From the NCBI GenBank assembly GCA_025435555.1, contig JAIWWG010000041.1:228815-292814 (forward strand): a DNA stretch of 64,000 nucleotides. Direction: 5' to 3'. The notes beneath the pieces were generated by a model that was not told the DNA's origin, did not search any database, and saw only the letters and a list, made by a program, of their open reading frames with translations. How positions within the stretch are numbered: the stretch's first letter is position 1; each line of letters begins with the position of its first letter. This stretch comes from Chytriomyces cf. hyalinus JEL632. Taxonomy: Eukaryota; Chytridiomycota; Chytridiomycetes; Chytridiales; Chytriomycetaceae. Below, piece by piece: positions 37,868 to 47,810 of this stretch. The position numbers and the translations under genes are program-made.

Positions 37868-40750
37868 TTAGAAAGGGACATTCATTGAACATGAAATGGA
37901 AACCTGTAGCCGAGGAACAGTTTCGATAGCGCGTCCGGTGAAAAAGGAAGACGTTGTTGCGGATGTCAAGTAATAGTTGACAAGCCTGATTTTTGAAATT
38001 TGAGTAAACAAGAAACACGCATATTTGCATTCGGAATAGCGGAGAAAATACCGGTTGACAATGTATGTGTACTGGTAAAAGATGGCACTTGCACCGATCG
38101 GTACACTCTTTAGAACACAACACACAAAAATAAAAACATCAGCCATGTCGCAAACGGTCAAAATTCAAAGAAATCACCTCAATTTCGAAATACGCATGGC
38201 AGAAGGAATATGCCACCAGTTCAAACTGTATTCCGGCTGCATAGTTGAAAAATTGCACTGATCTTAGTGAAAGCCCGCGCCCGAACCCCAAGCGCAATAT
38301 TTTACCTGGCAGCCGATTTGGATCCTTGAATCGCAGCATGATGGCAAACAGTGGAAAATGGTTCAAAAACGCTAGCAAGATTTCGATACCGCCTTGAATA
38401 CAAATCACGCCAACTCGGGTCTGGTTTTATGTTGAGAGTAAGAACGAGGGCGGAAGTCAAACAAAAACTTCGACAAACCAGCGAGAACAAGAGGTAATAC
38501 ACGGCAACCGTTGGAAAAAGAAAAACAAGGAGTGCAAACAAGATCGCTCCAACGAGCAACTGATCCACATCAAATTCGGATGAATCGACACGATTTCGCA
38601 AAATGTTGAGCTTTTTGCCTGTTTCCAAAACCCACGTTAATTTTCATAGATATCAACACGGGCGCGTGAAATATGTACCTCGAAAAATAGTCAAAAGTGA
38701 TAAGATGGCATCCACCTGCCAACTGTAGATTTTTGCGGCAACCACATAAAATAAAAACAGCTGCAAAGTAAGAACTGCCACGAGATCAGATAAAAGGGAC
38801 AGCACGACCGTTGCGCCAAAGTATCCAGCGATTCCAATGCAGTAGATGATTGTGGGTAAATTGTCTCTCAGAGGAATCACAAAGTCTGATGGGGCGGGTG
38901 AATGACAACACGGTTAGCATTGTATCTTATGCGTTTAAAAAAAAAATCGCGTAAAGACCTCTCCACATGTACAAAATCCATAGAAATAGTTGTCCAAGAA
39001 ATTTGTTCAATTCACTGTTGAGTTTTAAGCCTGCCGGTGGGGGCCACCCCATCAACCATTCAATCACTAACTTGATGCCATCCAACGTGAAATACTGCAT
39101 TAAGTCAATGTACAGATTCAATAATTGTTCATCAGACCCATTTCAAAAAAACTCACGTCCAATGTGGCAAGAAATTGATCTGCCAAAACTGATGAGTTCA
39201 TCATCAGAAACGAGCCAAGTGTAACGCCAATGATGATATCGTTTGCAATGAGCCATACTACGTTGTAGAATCTGTGAAGCGCGTGTTAAGTCAGAATCGA
39301 GAGTCGCTCTCCAAAAGTTGAGCGTACCCAATGTACTGCGCTTGGCACAGGGGAGAAAGCTTGTTGCTGCTTTTCTGCCATTCGCTGTACTGCCACGGCC
39401 AAAAACAAGCTTGCTGCAACCTGAGATTTGCTTGATATCCTGTTGCAATAAAGGTTGGACTTGACGTGAAGACATTTCGAAAATAAAAATAGCACTGTTA
39501 CCGAATGTTGATACATCTTTGAAAGCAACTCGCGTGGATATCAAAGTCTTGTTAAGTAGCCAGAGGAACGCTTCAGCAAAGACTCTCGCAATAAAGAGCA
39601 TGGCAACACACGGCCAAACGAAGGGAAGCATGATTGCTTTGAATGCGCTCTGAAGTACCGCGACAGCGCGTGTTTGAATGCTGAAGATTAGAGTGCGACC
39701 AGAGGGGTACCGAAGTTCGAGGTCTCGCTCGTAGCATTCGTTGATCTTTGAACATTTTTGTCAGGTTGAACAGGCAGTTCAATAAACGGCATGAATACAT
39801 GAACTTAACCTTTTCAAGAGCGCGTCTCAAATCTGCATCGTCGATTGGAGTAGTTTTTTGATCAGAGGGCATATGCTCCATCTTTCGAACGTCCGTAAAG
39901 GTTTTTGCCTGATAGGACCCCTTTGATGCTGAAATGTGTTTGAGCATATTCTGCGCAATGGTATACTCGCTTTGCCGAGTCGCGGCAGCTTCAGGAGAGT
40001 TTTGATTTTTAGTGTCTCCATTGAGACGGTTCAAATGCCTGGCAATGTGGACGTCGATGGGTGTTGAGGCCGTTGAATTGGACGCATTCATGATTGTCTG
40101 AGCAAGCGACAGGTCCAGGATTAAAGGGTCCAGGGACATGTACTGCAAGGAGATTGAGCGGGGTTGGCGGAAGTAGATTGTTTCGCACGATGTAATTGGA
40201 CGTCGGAGTGGCGACTTATCGCTTGTTGGGGGTACAAAGAACCTGAGGGGTCGCATAATTCAGGGACAGATGCAGAGGATAAGCGACGTGGAACTTCGAA
40301 CGCACCGAGCCGAGAACCGCTGTCGAAAATCCAGCGCAAAGACAAAGAATGGATCCGATGCGCTCGAATCTGTCTGAAGCAATTTTAGGATTGGAGATGA
40401 TGCGGATATTTGCGAAAGGCAACCAATGCAAACCAGTAAAACCATTCGAAGAGAGTCCAGCTGGACGACGCCAATGTATCCGAATTCAGAGCCACGAGCC
40501 TGGAATTGATTATTGGCAAGCTTAAGGGAGTTTATACAGCATTTGTGATTGGGGGCATTACCCTCCTGAGATCTGGCTTTGTGTTGCTGACTCCCACAAT
40601 CACGGCAATAGTTCGGGCGTCTGAACCCGTCCACACCCAGCCATACGTATACACGGGTTGCTGTTTCGCACTAAGCGCTTGCACAGACGCTTCAATGCTG
40701 CGGGGAACGAATACGCGCACGTTCTCTTGATGGTCAAGCGGATCGTCCAT
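37868..40750 (-). CDS. GPI1: PIG-Q/GPI1, subunit of GPI N-acetylglucosaminyltransferase
   Basis: Part of the GPI-GlcNAc transferase complex in the ER membrane, which performs the first step of GPI-anchor synthesis. About 780 residues in 9 or so exons. Start at 40750 (MDDPLDHQENVRVFVPRS). Diagnostic blocks: RQPRSISLQYMSLDPLIL; FTLDGIKLVIEWLMGWPPPAGLKLNSELNKFLGQLFLW (family pattern L-x-WLMGxPAGLKLNxxLxxxLG); IAGYFGATVVLSLLSDLVAVLTLQLFLFYVVAAKIYSW; and LRNRVDSSEFDVDQLLVGAILFALLVFLFPT, almost residue for residue the human PIG-Q pattern. The last exon (IFYQYTYIVNRYF...) ends at 37868. It lies between the ABCD4-like and CobS genes. A product bearing a GPI signal is encoded 2.3 kb beyond its start. 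Confidence 0.92.
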
Positions 40751-40772
40751 ATATGTTTATCAAGCTTTTATT

Positions 40773-41931
40773 TTATCCGCGGATCAGTCCTTGGACAACT
40801 TCACGCAGCATGAGGTACAACGTCGCAAAGTCCCCAAACACGCGCACCCAGTTCACTCCCAGCGTCAGATACATGGCACACTCAACAATCTGGTTCGTGG
40901 CACCGCAGCAGTCCCCAATCACCCCCCCGAGGATCCGGTTAATGTACCGACCCATGTAAACCGTGAGCCACACAGCAACAACCCACACCATGATCATTTG
41001 CACGACAAAGTTCTCGTGGGTGGAAAGAGAAATGCCCACAATCACAAAGTTCATCAAGCTCGCCATGGCCAAGCGCATGGGAGTCACCGACAAGAGGAAC
41101 TCCTTTCCAGCTGCACTCGCATTCTCAACGTATTTGTATTTTTGAAGAAGGTACGTGCAGCTCCAGCGTCCAAACGCGTGAGCTGTGACAAACGTTCCAA
41201 CGAGCTGAGACAGTTTATGCAGATGCGCATACAACAAAGGAAACTTGGCCGGGCCCGAGCTGATCAACTCCGGATTCAGCATAATCACTTGCTGAAGATT
41301 GACGATTGCGCCAATCTTGGTCGTGAGTGTGAGGATCAGTGCCAGCGCGCCAAATGTGCCAATGGCGGAATCACGCATAATTCGGAGAACTGATTCCCGT
41401 TTCCAACCTCCTCCAAAGCCATCTCCCATATCTTTTTTCAATTGTATGTGTGGTGTGAGTTCTTCATAGACGCGGATTCAAAGCAGTACGTGTGCTCACC
41501 AGCCAGGCCGTCCTCGTGAAAACCGCCCGTGAGCCTGATTGTTGCCGCAGTGAATGCAATGGCAGGAATGATTGGGGAGTGTGGCAGCATGTAGTACGCG
41601 ACGCAGAAGAAGAACGAGCCAAACAGGCCGACAATGATGCCGATCGCAGGGTAATAGACGGTGGAGAGCGACATCCAGTACTTTGAGAAACCGTGCGAGT
41701 GGTTGACCCACTTTGGAACAGAGATGCGAGTAAAGAACTGTCGGTTCAAGCAGCGTCAGTATCTTGGAACAGAGAGCAGGAAACACGGCTTACCATGACG
41801 CCGTAGTAGAATGCCGTCAGCTCCTGGACAAAGAAGGAGGAGCTCACGGCCTCCTTCGGGATCACGGGTTGGGCCTCTGCTGGCACGTCTTGCTTGACAG
41901 CGGTTGTGTTCTCGTTTGCTGCGTCCCCCAT
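40773..41931 (-). CDS. cobS: Adenosylcobinamide-GDP ribazoletransferase (cobalamin synthase, CobS/CobV), eukaryotic with introns
   Basis: Joins adenosylcobinamide-GDP with alpha-ribazole (or its phosphate) to give adenosylcobalamin (phosphate): the last assembly step of the nucleotide loop. Three exons (41794-41931, 41500-41737, 40773-41431) give exactly 1,035 nt, 344 residues plus stop. Splicing creates ELTAFYYGVMFFTRISVPKW (bacterial CobS: FxTRxPVP) and GGFHEDGLADMGDGFGGGW followed by RIMRDSAIGTFGALALIL, the acidic active-site block and the most conserved CobS motif. Six or so membrane helices follow, with the late RILGGVIGDCCGATNQIVE motif (bacterial GGxTGDxLGAxxE). All key acidic residues seem present. 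The N-terminal 30 residues are a eukaryote-specific extension, not an obvious signal peptide. It faces cobU. Confidence 0.93.
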
Positions 41932-42023
41932 TTTTTGATTTGTGGCGATGAAAATCAAAAAGAAAAGAGACGAAGACACGGTGAAATAAACACGCAAGAA
42001 ATACACGTTCAGGGATATTAAAA
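41932..42023. promoter_or_regulatory. 92-bp divergent promoter shared by cobS and cobU
   Basis: Only 92 bp separate the two ATGs. A/T-rich tracts near each start (gtttatttc on the cobS side, gatattaaaa just before the cobU ATG) are probable core elements. I see no bacterial-type promoter, Shine-Dalgarno sequence or cobalamin riboswitch box here. Confidence 0.5.
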
Positions 42024-42877
42024 ATGAGTAACGGAAAAGTGATTCTTGTTCTCGGAGGAGCTCGTTCGGGCAAGTCCTCGTTTGCCGAGAAGCTCGCATC
42101 AACAGCCCCCGTCGATCCCAAGTCCGGGCTCCTCGAGATCAGCTACATTGCGACTGCTAAGAGGTCCGACGCAGAGGTAAACGGCCTTATGGCTGCGTCA
42201 TGTGCTCGGTAGCACTCGTCAAACTCACTCTTGTCTCGCTCAGATGACCGCCAGAATCGAACGGCACGTGCTTGACAGGGACACGAACGCAAATGTGCCC
42301 ACAACTATTGCCAGGTCTCAACTCAACATCTTTCCAAACTAGTTAATTCCGCTTTCTAAACGCAAGTACAACCAGCGTGAAAAACATCAGCTGGAAGACA
42401 ATCGAATGCCAGGCGAACCTTTCGCAGCTGTCGCTGCCAGCCACGGCATCTGTGGTCATCGTGGACTGTCTCACTATTTGGCTGAGCAACTGGATGGGCA
42501 CTTTGGGATGGCCCGTGGACGAAACGATCGACGATGAAGCTGTGGCGTGGGCTGACAAGGTGGATGTGACAGCGCGTAAAGAAATGAATTCGTTTCTGGA
42601 CCGAATGACGAGTGAGGGACGCACTGTGATTCTTGTTGCGAATGAAGTCGGACTTGGGATGGTTCCAAATGGTGGGGAGGCAAGTTTGCTTACTGATCAA
42701 GTGTTTACTGACTGAAGGGTTTGTTTCTTAACAGGCAAGATATCGCGGTATTTTAGAGATACGCTGGGACGGGTGAACCAGGATATTGGACGGAGAAAGG
42801 ACACGGAACGCGTGTACTGGATGGTGGCTGGGTTTGGGCTGGACATCAAGAAGATGTCGCAGGAAGCGACGCTGTGA
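42024..42877 (+). CDS. cobU: Adenosylcobinamide kinase / adenosylcobinamide-phosphate guanylyltransferase (CobU/CobP), eukaryotic with introns
   Basis: Phosphorylates adenosylcobinamide and then attaches GMP, making the substrate for CobS. Four exons (42024-42176, 42244-42314, 42367-42671, 42735-42877) sum to 672 nt, giving 223 residues plus stop. Motifs: VILVLGGARSGKSSFAEKLA (P-loop, residues about 6-25), ISYIATAKRSDAEMTARIERHVLDRD with the His at about residue 59 aligned to the guanylylated His of bacterial CobU, VVIVDCLTIWLSNWM (Walker B-like), VILVANEVGLGMVPNG, RYFRDTLGRVNQDI and VYWMVAGFGLDIK. The last intron uses a GTGGGG donor inside the VPNG motif. A stop-overlapping GTGAGT could be a donor, but the family usually ends here. 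No targeting peptide seen. Confidence 0.94.
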
Positions 42878-43073
42878 GTTCAAGTTGGGGTTTTATGGGG
42901 GATGAGGGTAGAGCATTGTCCACGGGGTGTGTGCATGTGTGTGTGCCAAGGTTGGGGATGAAAATTCGGTGGGGGTGTCATTGTGGGTATTTTTGGGGAC
43001 AGCACAAATTGCCTTTTCTTTATTTTTGTTCAACTGGCAACCAAAACAAAACGAAAAAAAAACACCTCTGAGA

Positions 43074-44905
43074 ATGATCGTCCCCATCCTCGCCGCCGTC
43101 ATGGCCACTGTCGCTGTTGCCCAGGCCCCAACTGCAAACCTCCAGACCTGTGTCGCTGAGGCCGACTACAACGCCTCGTACGACTACTTCCCCGAGAAGA
43201 TCAGCAACCGTAAGTTGCTTAGCTCATCACCCATTCCGCCTTCTCAGCCACCAAAAATGGCCTGGCAGATGAAAAGCTGCTGCGATCAAGCTAGTTTCCT
43301 GTTCCTAATTCCATGTATTGATGCGTATTGTCACAGGGGCTGTCTCCAAGAACCTCAAGTACACATACAACAACAACTACAAGACCATCGTCAACAGCTT
43401 TTCCAACGAGACCATCGTGCTTTACCAGTGCGGTACTCCCATGCCCACTGTTGCCGGCGCCACTGTCGTGATCGCTGTTCCCATCCAGAACATGACCATC
43501 GCCGACACCACCATCGTGCCATACGTGGAGTTGCTCGGTAAGCTTGACCAACCCCCGCATTCCCTGTCATGCATCTGATACACATACCCTCATCTCGCAG
43601 GAAAGCGCTCTGCCCTCAAGTACGCCACCGGCGGAACTCTGGCGTACATCTCCTCGCCATGTGTCCAGGCCGAAATTGCTGCCAACCCAAAATCTTTCCA
43701 GGAAATCGACAGCAAGAACATCACCGCTGGAATTGAGCAGATTCGCAGGTGATTATTCGCGTCAAACATTGTTTGTTTTGGTCTTGCTTTTTTTTTTTGT
43801 TACTTTTTTCTTCATTTTTATTTGTTGTGTTAATCATTTTTTATCGCCGGCGATTAACATGCGATCATTCACACATCAGCACTGACGCATACCTGCACTA
43901 CTACGGATCATACACTGCGAACGTTACCAACGATATTACATTCCCTGCCTCTGCTGACCCTGGTGTCATGGGCCGTCTCGGATGGCTTGGGTACGCTGAC
44001 AATTGATTCTTCCGAAACTTCCTTCATTCAGCTGACCTCCTGCATTCGTAATCAGAGTGACTGGGTCCCTTTTCAACCTCGAAGGACTTGCCAACACCGT
44101 CTCCAACACCATTTACGACAACTACGACGCCCTTTCCAAGAATGCTAACAAGGCCTCATTCAAGCCAGTTGTTGCCTGGATTGAATACTTCCAAGCTTAC
44201 GCCGGAAGCGACACCTACCCAGCTACCCCAGCTTCGTGGAGCATCAATGCCGCCCAGTACATTCTGGACTACACTACTGCCGCCGGAGCCACCTCATTTG
44301 TCCCAACCAGCAGCGCCTTCAAGGCCTCTGGTGCTGCCATGCAAGTTACCAAATACACCTACACCACCGCTGCTGACCTCCTTGCCGACTTGAAAGAGGT
44401 TGACATTGTGATTGACTTGTCATTCTACGATGTCAACACTACCGACTTTGGCAAAAGCTTCGGGGCACGTGCCGACTTCTTGACCGAGAGCACCAACGAG
44501 CACAAGTTTATTCAAAAGCGCCAGATTTACATGTTTAACGGAGAGACCAGCCCTGCCAACGGAGGAAGCAGCTTCTTTGAGAGTGGAACTGTTGAAATCA
44601 ACATTGTTCTTGCTGACTTGATTTCCGCGACCCACCCAGAGACTCTCCCCAACTACAACCCCACCTACATCCGTAACATCTTCAACAACGACCCTGACGT
44701 CGTGACTGCCTCCCAGTGCGCTGACTTTAAGATTGCCGCTGTCGCACCCGTTGTGAAGGACTTTGTTGCCCCAACTGCCACTGCTTTGCCAGTCGTCTCC
44801 GCCACCGCTGCTGCGTCTCCCAAGGCTACCGCCAGCAAGTCTGCTGGAGTTGTGAACTCTGCCGTTGCTGGAGTGGTTGCCTTTGCTGCTTTGTTCATGC
44901 TCTGA
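43074..44905 (+). CDS. Secreted GPI-anchored substrate-binding-like protein (BtuF/CBA1-like candidate)
   Basis: About 500 residues in five exons. It has a clear signal peptide (MIVPILAAVMATVAVAQA) and a typical GPI-attachment tail: an A/T/S-rich linker, then a hydrophobic end (SAVAGVVAFAALFML). The mature part looks like a helical-backbone periplasmic binding protein: NYKTIVNSFSNETIVLYQCGTP, then VPIQNMTIADTTIVPYVELLG, a SSPCVQ motif, and RLGWLGVTGSLFNLEGLANTVSNTIYDNY, which resembles the E-W-(I/L)-x-F-L-x-x-x-F-N-x-E-x-x-A-N segment of BtuF/FecB-like and CBA1 proteins. CBA1 is the algal surface protein needed for vitamin B12 uptake. The CBA1 link is my inference from this pattern plus the cobU neighbour 197 bp away. 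A siderophore- or metal-binding relative is the main alternative. Confidence 0.62.
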
Positions 44906-45133
44906 TTTTCGCTGACCGTTTTGAAAGCAGACTATCCATTCTCAACAAATAATAAAGAGACTCTTTAATGATGACTTTGGACTATTTGAAATCTTTGTTT
45001 ACATTGACCTGATCGCGAATAATACCTATTGGAGGAACGGACACAATGTATGGGGACCCAAAAAATGCTGTCACAAGCAAAATATTTGGCACCCAATTTT
45101 ATGTTGCAAACGTCAGAGCCTCCAATCCAACAT

Positions 45134-46075
45134 TCACGAATGTTGGTAAACAAAGCACACTTTGTCATCTTCAGCATGGTACTTTTGCATGTGCCAGCCG
45201 TGCTTGAGAAATTCAGAAGAGATGGTGTCCAACGCCTCCATGTCGATCCTATAACTCGCTGGCGACGGTGTCTCGCACGACACTTTCTGAATACGCGAGC
45301 CCTTGATTCGCCGCAGAATGTCTTGCACCACACCCGCAGAGGCATTATGTAGCAGTTGCATGAAAGAAATTTCCTTCAAATTCACGCACCGCGAAAGAGT
45401 GTCGTTTTCAGTAATATCTTCTGGAACTTGTACTTCAATGTGATGTAGTCCTGAAATGGATGGAAATGCGTCCTGAATTTCGACTGCGAGATATCCTTCA
45501 TCTCTCCAGACGAGAGAGTGTATTTGTAGCCGAGTTAGTTGCTTGGCGACTTCCGACCAATCGTTGTACGCCGAGTCTGCGTCGACTCTGCAAGATTGGA
45601 TTTGCTTGTTTGCATCCGCGAGCCCGCATAGAAACTCGGCCCATCCAGAGCTTGAGCGGTTATCGCCAGGATGAACAGACAAGAAATCAGGAAGAGCGTC
45701 CACGTAATTCAAAACATTCTTGGAACAAGGTACATGAATGTTTCCACCGTATTTTGAAACAATGCGAGAATACACTCGCGTGGCGTGCATGTGATGGATT
45801 GGGAAGTCGGTCATTTTCGAGTTGGTGTTTTGGATCATGGGGAGATACATGTCTGGCCATAGTTCGGAGGGTGTATAGTATTCGAGTGGGAATCGTTGCG
45901 CAAAGTCGAGCATGGCTGTGGAGATGTATTTGCAGGATGGCAGTGAATGGCATAGCGGTATGATCGAATCGGCGTCGACGAACTGGACGATGCAATCGAG
46001 GACCTCTGGAGGCATTGTTTCAAGAGCAGCAGTGCGAGTGGTGGATCTCTGGCATGGGGTGGGTTCGCCGGTCAT
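45134..46075 (-). CDS. F-box-like protein
   Basis: Single-exon gene, 313 residues. After 20 polar residues comes LETMPPEVLDCIVQFVDADSIIPLCHSLPSCKYISTAM, an F-box-like motif (LPxEvLxxIvxfvd...l), so the protein may be a substrate receptor of an SCF ubiquitin ligase. The rest has a leucine-repeat flavour (LTRLQIHSLVWRDEGYLAVEIQDAFPSISGLHHIEVQVPEDITENDTLSRCVNLKEISF) without clear repeats. It faces the DUF4097-like gene across 45 bp. Confidence 0.65.
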   Translation of the reverse strand: MTGEPTPCQRSTTRTAALETMPPEVLDCIVQFVDADSIIPLCHSLPSCKYISTAMLDFAQRFPLEYYTPSELWPDMYLPMIQNTNSKMTDFPIHHMHATRVYSRIVSKYGGNIHVPCSKNVLNYVDALPDFLSVHPGDNRSSSGWAEFLCGLADANKQIQSCRVDADSAYNDWSEVAKQLTRLQIHSLVWRDEGYLAVEIQDAFPSISGLHHIEVQVPEDITENDTLSRCVNLKEISFMQLLHNASAGVVQDILRRIKGSRIQKVSCETPSPASYRIDMEALDTISSEFLKHGWHMQKYHAEDDKVCFVYQHS

Positions 46076-46120
46076 ATTTATCAGTCGGAAAGTTTAAACT
46101 TAAAAACGGTCCGACGAAAA
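46076..46120. promoter_or_regulatory. 45-bp divergent promoter (F-box-like / DUF4097-like gene)
   Basis: The two start codons are separated by only 45 bp. The sequence contains a TATA-like tataaat/atttata motif next to the minus-strand ATG and an A-rich stretch before the plus-strand ATG. Both 5' leaders must be close to zero length, or start within the other gene. Confidence 0.45.
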
Positions 46121-47761
46121 ATGTGCCAAACAACACCGCGCCACTCTGTCCCGCACTTGAACGAAACGACCCCGTTGCTTACTCCAGCCACGAGTCCTTG
46201 TCCGTACAGAAAGAGCAATACGGACGAAATCGATGCCACAGAGACAGAGGGAACGAAGCGAAAAGTACGGTGGGGCAATGCCTGGCTTGTGTGTTTCTAC
46301 GTGTTGGTGGCGGTCGCGGGCCATGTTGGGTTGTTGCATATGGGAATGCTGTGTGCCAGGGCGAGGTGAGCTTCCGTTGATCGAAACACAGAAACCGTAC
46401 TGACGCTCTCTCTCTCCCTTGCTCGTATCATCCCTTACCACACTCTGCACTTTCTCGCTGCATTCTCTCCCACTTGAATATTTTCAATCTTTAAACAACA
46501 AGGTATCCAGACCCTCAGCCAATCAGCGGCGCATTCCAGTTCGCATCCACCTTCTCACGCGTGCGGGTCTTTTCCGTCGGCGCTGCTGGAGATGCAAAGC
46601 TGACTGTTTCCTTGGGCACTTCCGAGCATGCTCATGTTGCATGTGAGTTGTTAGAACTCGTTTTGCTTTTATTAACTGGTGACACTCTCATATTGTCACA
46701 GTCGCTATCCAAGCAGAAAAGGGAAACGAGGCTGCTCAAAAGGAAACTAAAGTGATTGCTTCTCTGAATAAGGGTTCCAGCGAGCTGAATATTCAGATTC
46801 TGCTGCCTCCATCTTCGAATGTAAACTTGCGAAAATCCGCAGTTCAAACCGTCGTCTTTATTAACTTCCTCTCCTGCTTGTATTACTCAGGGAATGCTGC
46901 ACGCTGAAGTCAGGGTAACTCTGCCGCAGTCGCTCGAAGAATTTCTGATGCATGGGAACCACGCGTCGCTTCATTGGGAAGGTCCCAATGTCCAATCCAA
47001 CTTTACGGTTTCCCTAAACACTGGATCTGTGAAAATCTTTACTCCTTTGGATGTTTCGGGACCATCATCATCATCAACGCGTTCGGCAGCCATTTCGAAA
47101 GGGTCTTTTGCAGCAACCACCGGAACTGGGTCCATATCTTTACTTGAGACCCTGAATGTTGGAGCGGGAAATGTGGATCTGCTCACGAATTCTGGATCCA
47201 TTGATGTTGTTCACGTTCGGTGAGAGTGTATTTTTTGATTCGCGGGCACCTGTGTTCCAGTAGGAGTGACCCGCTTTGCTCTCTGTTCTTCTCTCAGCGC
47301 GTTGAACTTGAAGGCGCACGCAAGAATTGGAAAAGTGTCTGTTCAAGACGCGCTGCTGGACCATGGAAATGTGGATCTGGAGTCGAATAACGGGAATATT
47401 GCCGGCGTTTTTTCTGGCTACTCCAGCTTCATTCTCAGAGCAAACACTGGCTCTGCAGCTGTTTCGCTGTATCCAGGTTTGAATATCTTTCAAGTGCTGA
47501 AAGTGTTTTTTGATTAATTGTTTGTTGAAAGGGATCGGCGACACTCAGAATCTCCTGACTTGCTACACTGGCGCCATTGACGCGGCTGTGTATGAGTTCA
47601 AGGGAAAGTACTCTGCCTCCACCCAGATGGGCAGCGTGCAGGTGTCGGGGAACGAAGTGCACAAGATCAACGGCACGGCTGGATGGGTTGCTGACTCTGA
47701 CTCAAACGGTGTGTTTGATGCTGAGACGCGAATCGGGAACGTCAAGCTTTCTTTTCTTTGA
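46121..47761 (+). CDS. Type II membrane protein with DUF4097-like beta-repeat ectodomain
   Basis: About 440 residues in six exons. A polar cytoplasmic N-terminus of about 55 residues with an LNETTPLLTPA motif (dileucine-like) precedes one membrane helix (AWLVCFYVLVAVAGHVGLLHMGML, about residues 53-76). The outside part is made of short beta-strand repeats that read alike: FTVSLNTGSVKIF, FAATTGTGSISLLE, GNVDLLTNSGSIDVV, GKVSVQDA, NVDLESNNGNIAGVF, FILRANTGSAAVSLY, YSASTQMGSVQVSG, FDAETRIGNVKLSF. The recurring (T/N)xxGx(V/I)x(V/L) unit is the signature of DUF4097/adhesin-like right-handed beta-solenoids. Surface or vacuolar role unknown; the dileucine suggests endosomal or vacuolar sorting (inference). 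Confidence 0.68.
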
Positions 47762-47810
47762 TTGGCATTATTATGAAGGAAAAGGGGGTATCCGAGGAGG
47801 CTGTAAATGG

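Noticed and set aside
40773-42877. Bacterial contamination as the source of cobU and cobS
   Set aside because: Both genes need GT-AG introns to be read, exon sums fit exact codon counts, and they lie 22 bp from PIG-Q (a eukaryote-only gene) on the same strand.
42874-42885. GTGAGT at the cobU stop as an intron donor
   Set aside because: The stop codon fits the normal end of CobU, and no downstream exon with homology is visible before the next gene.
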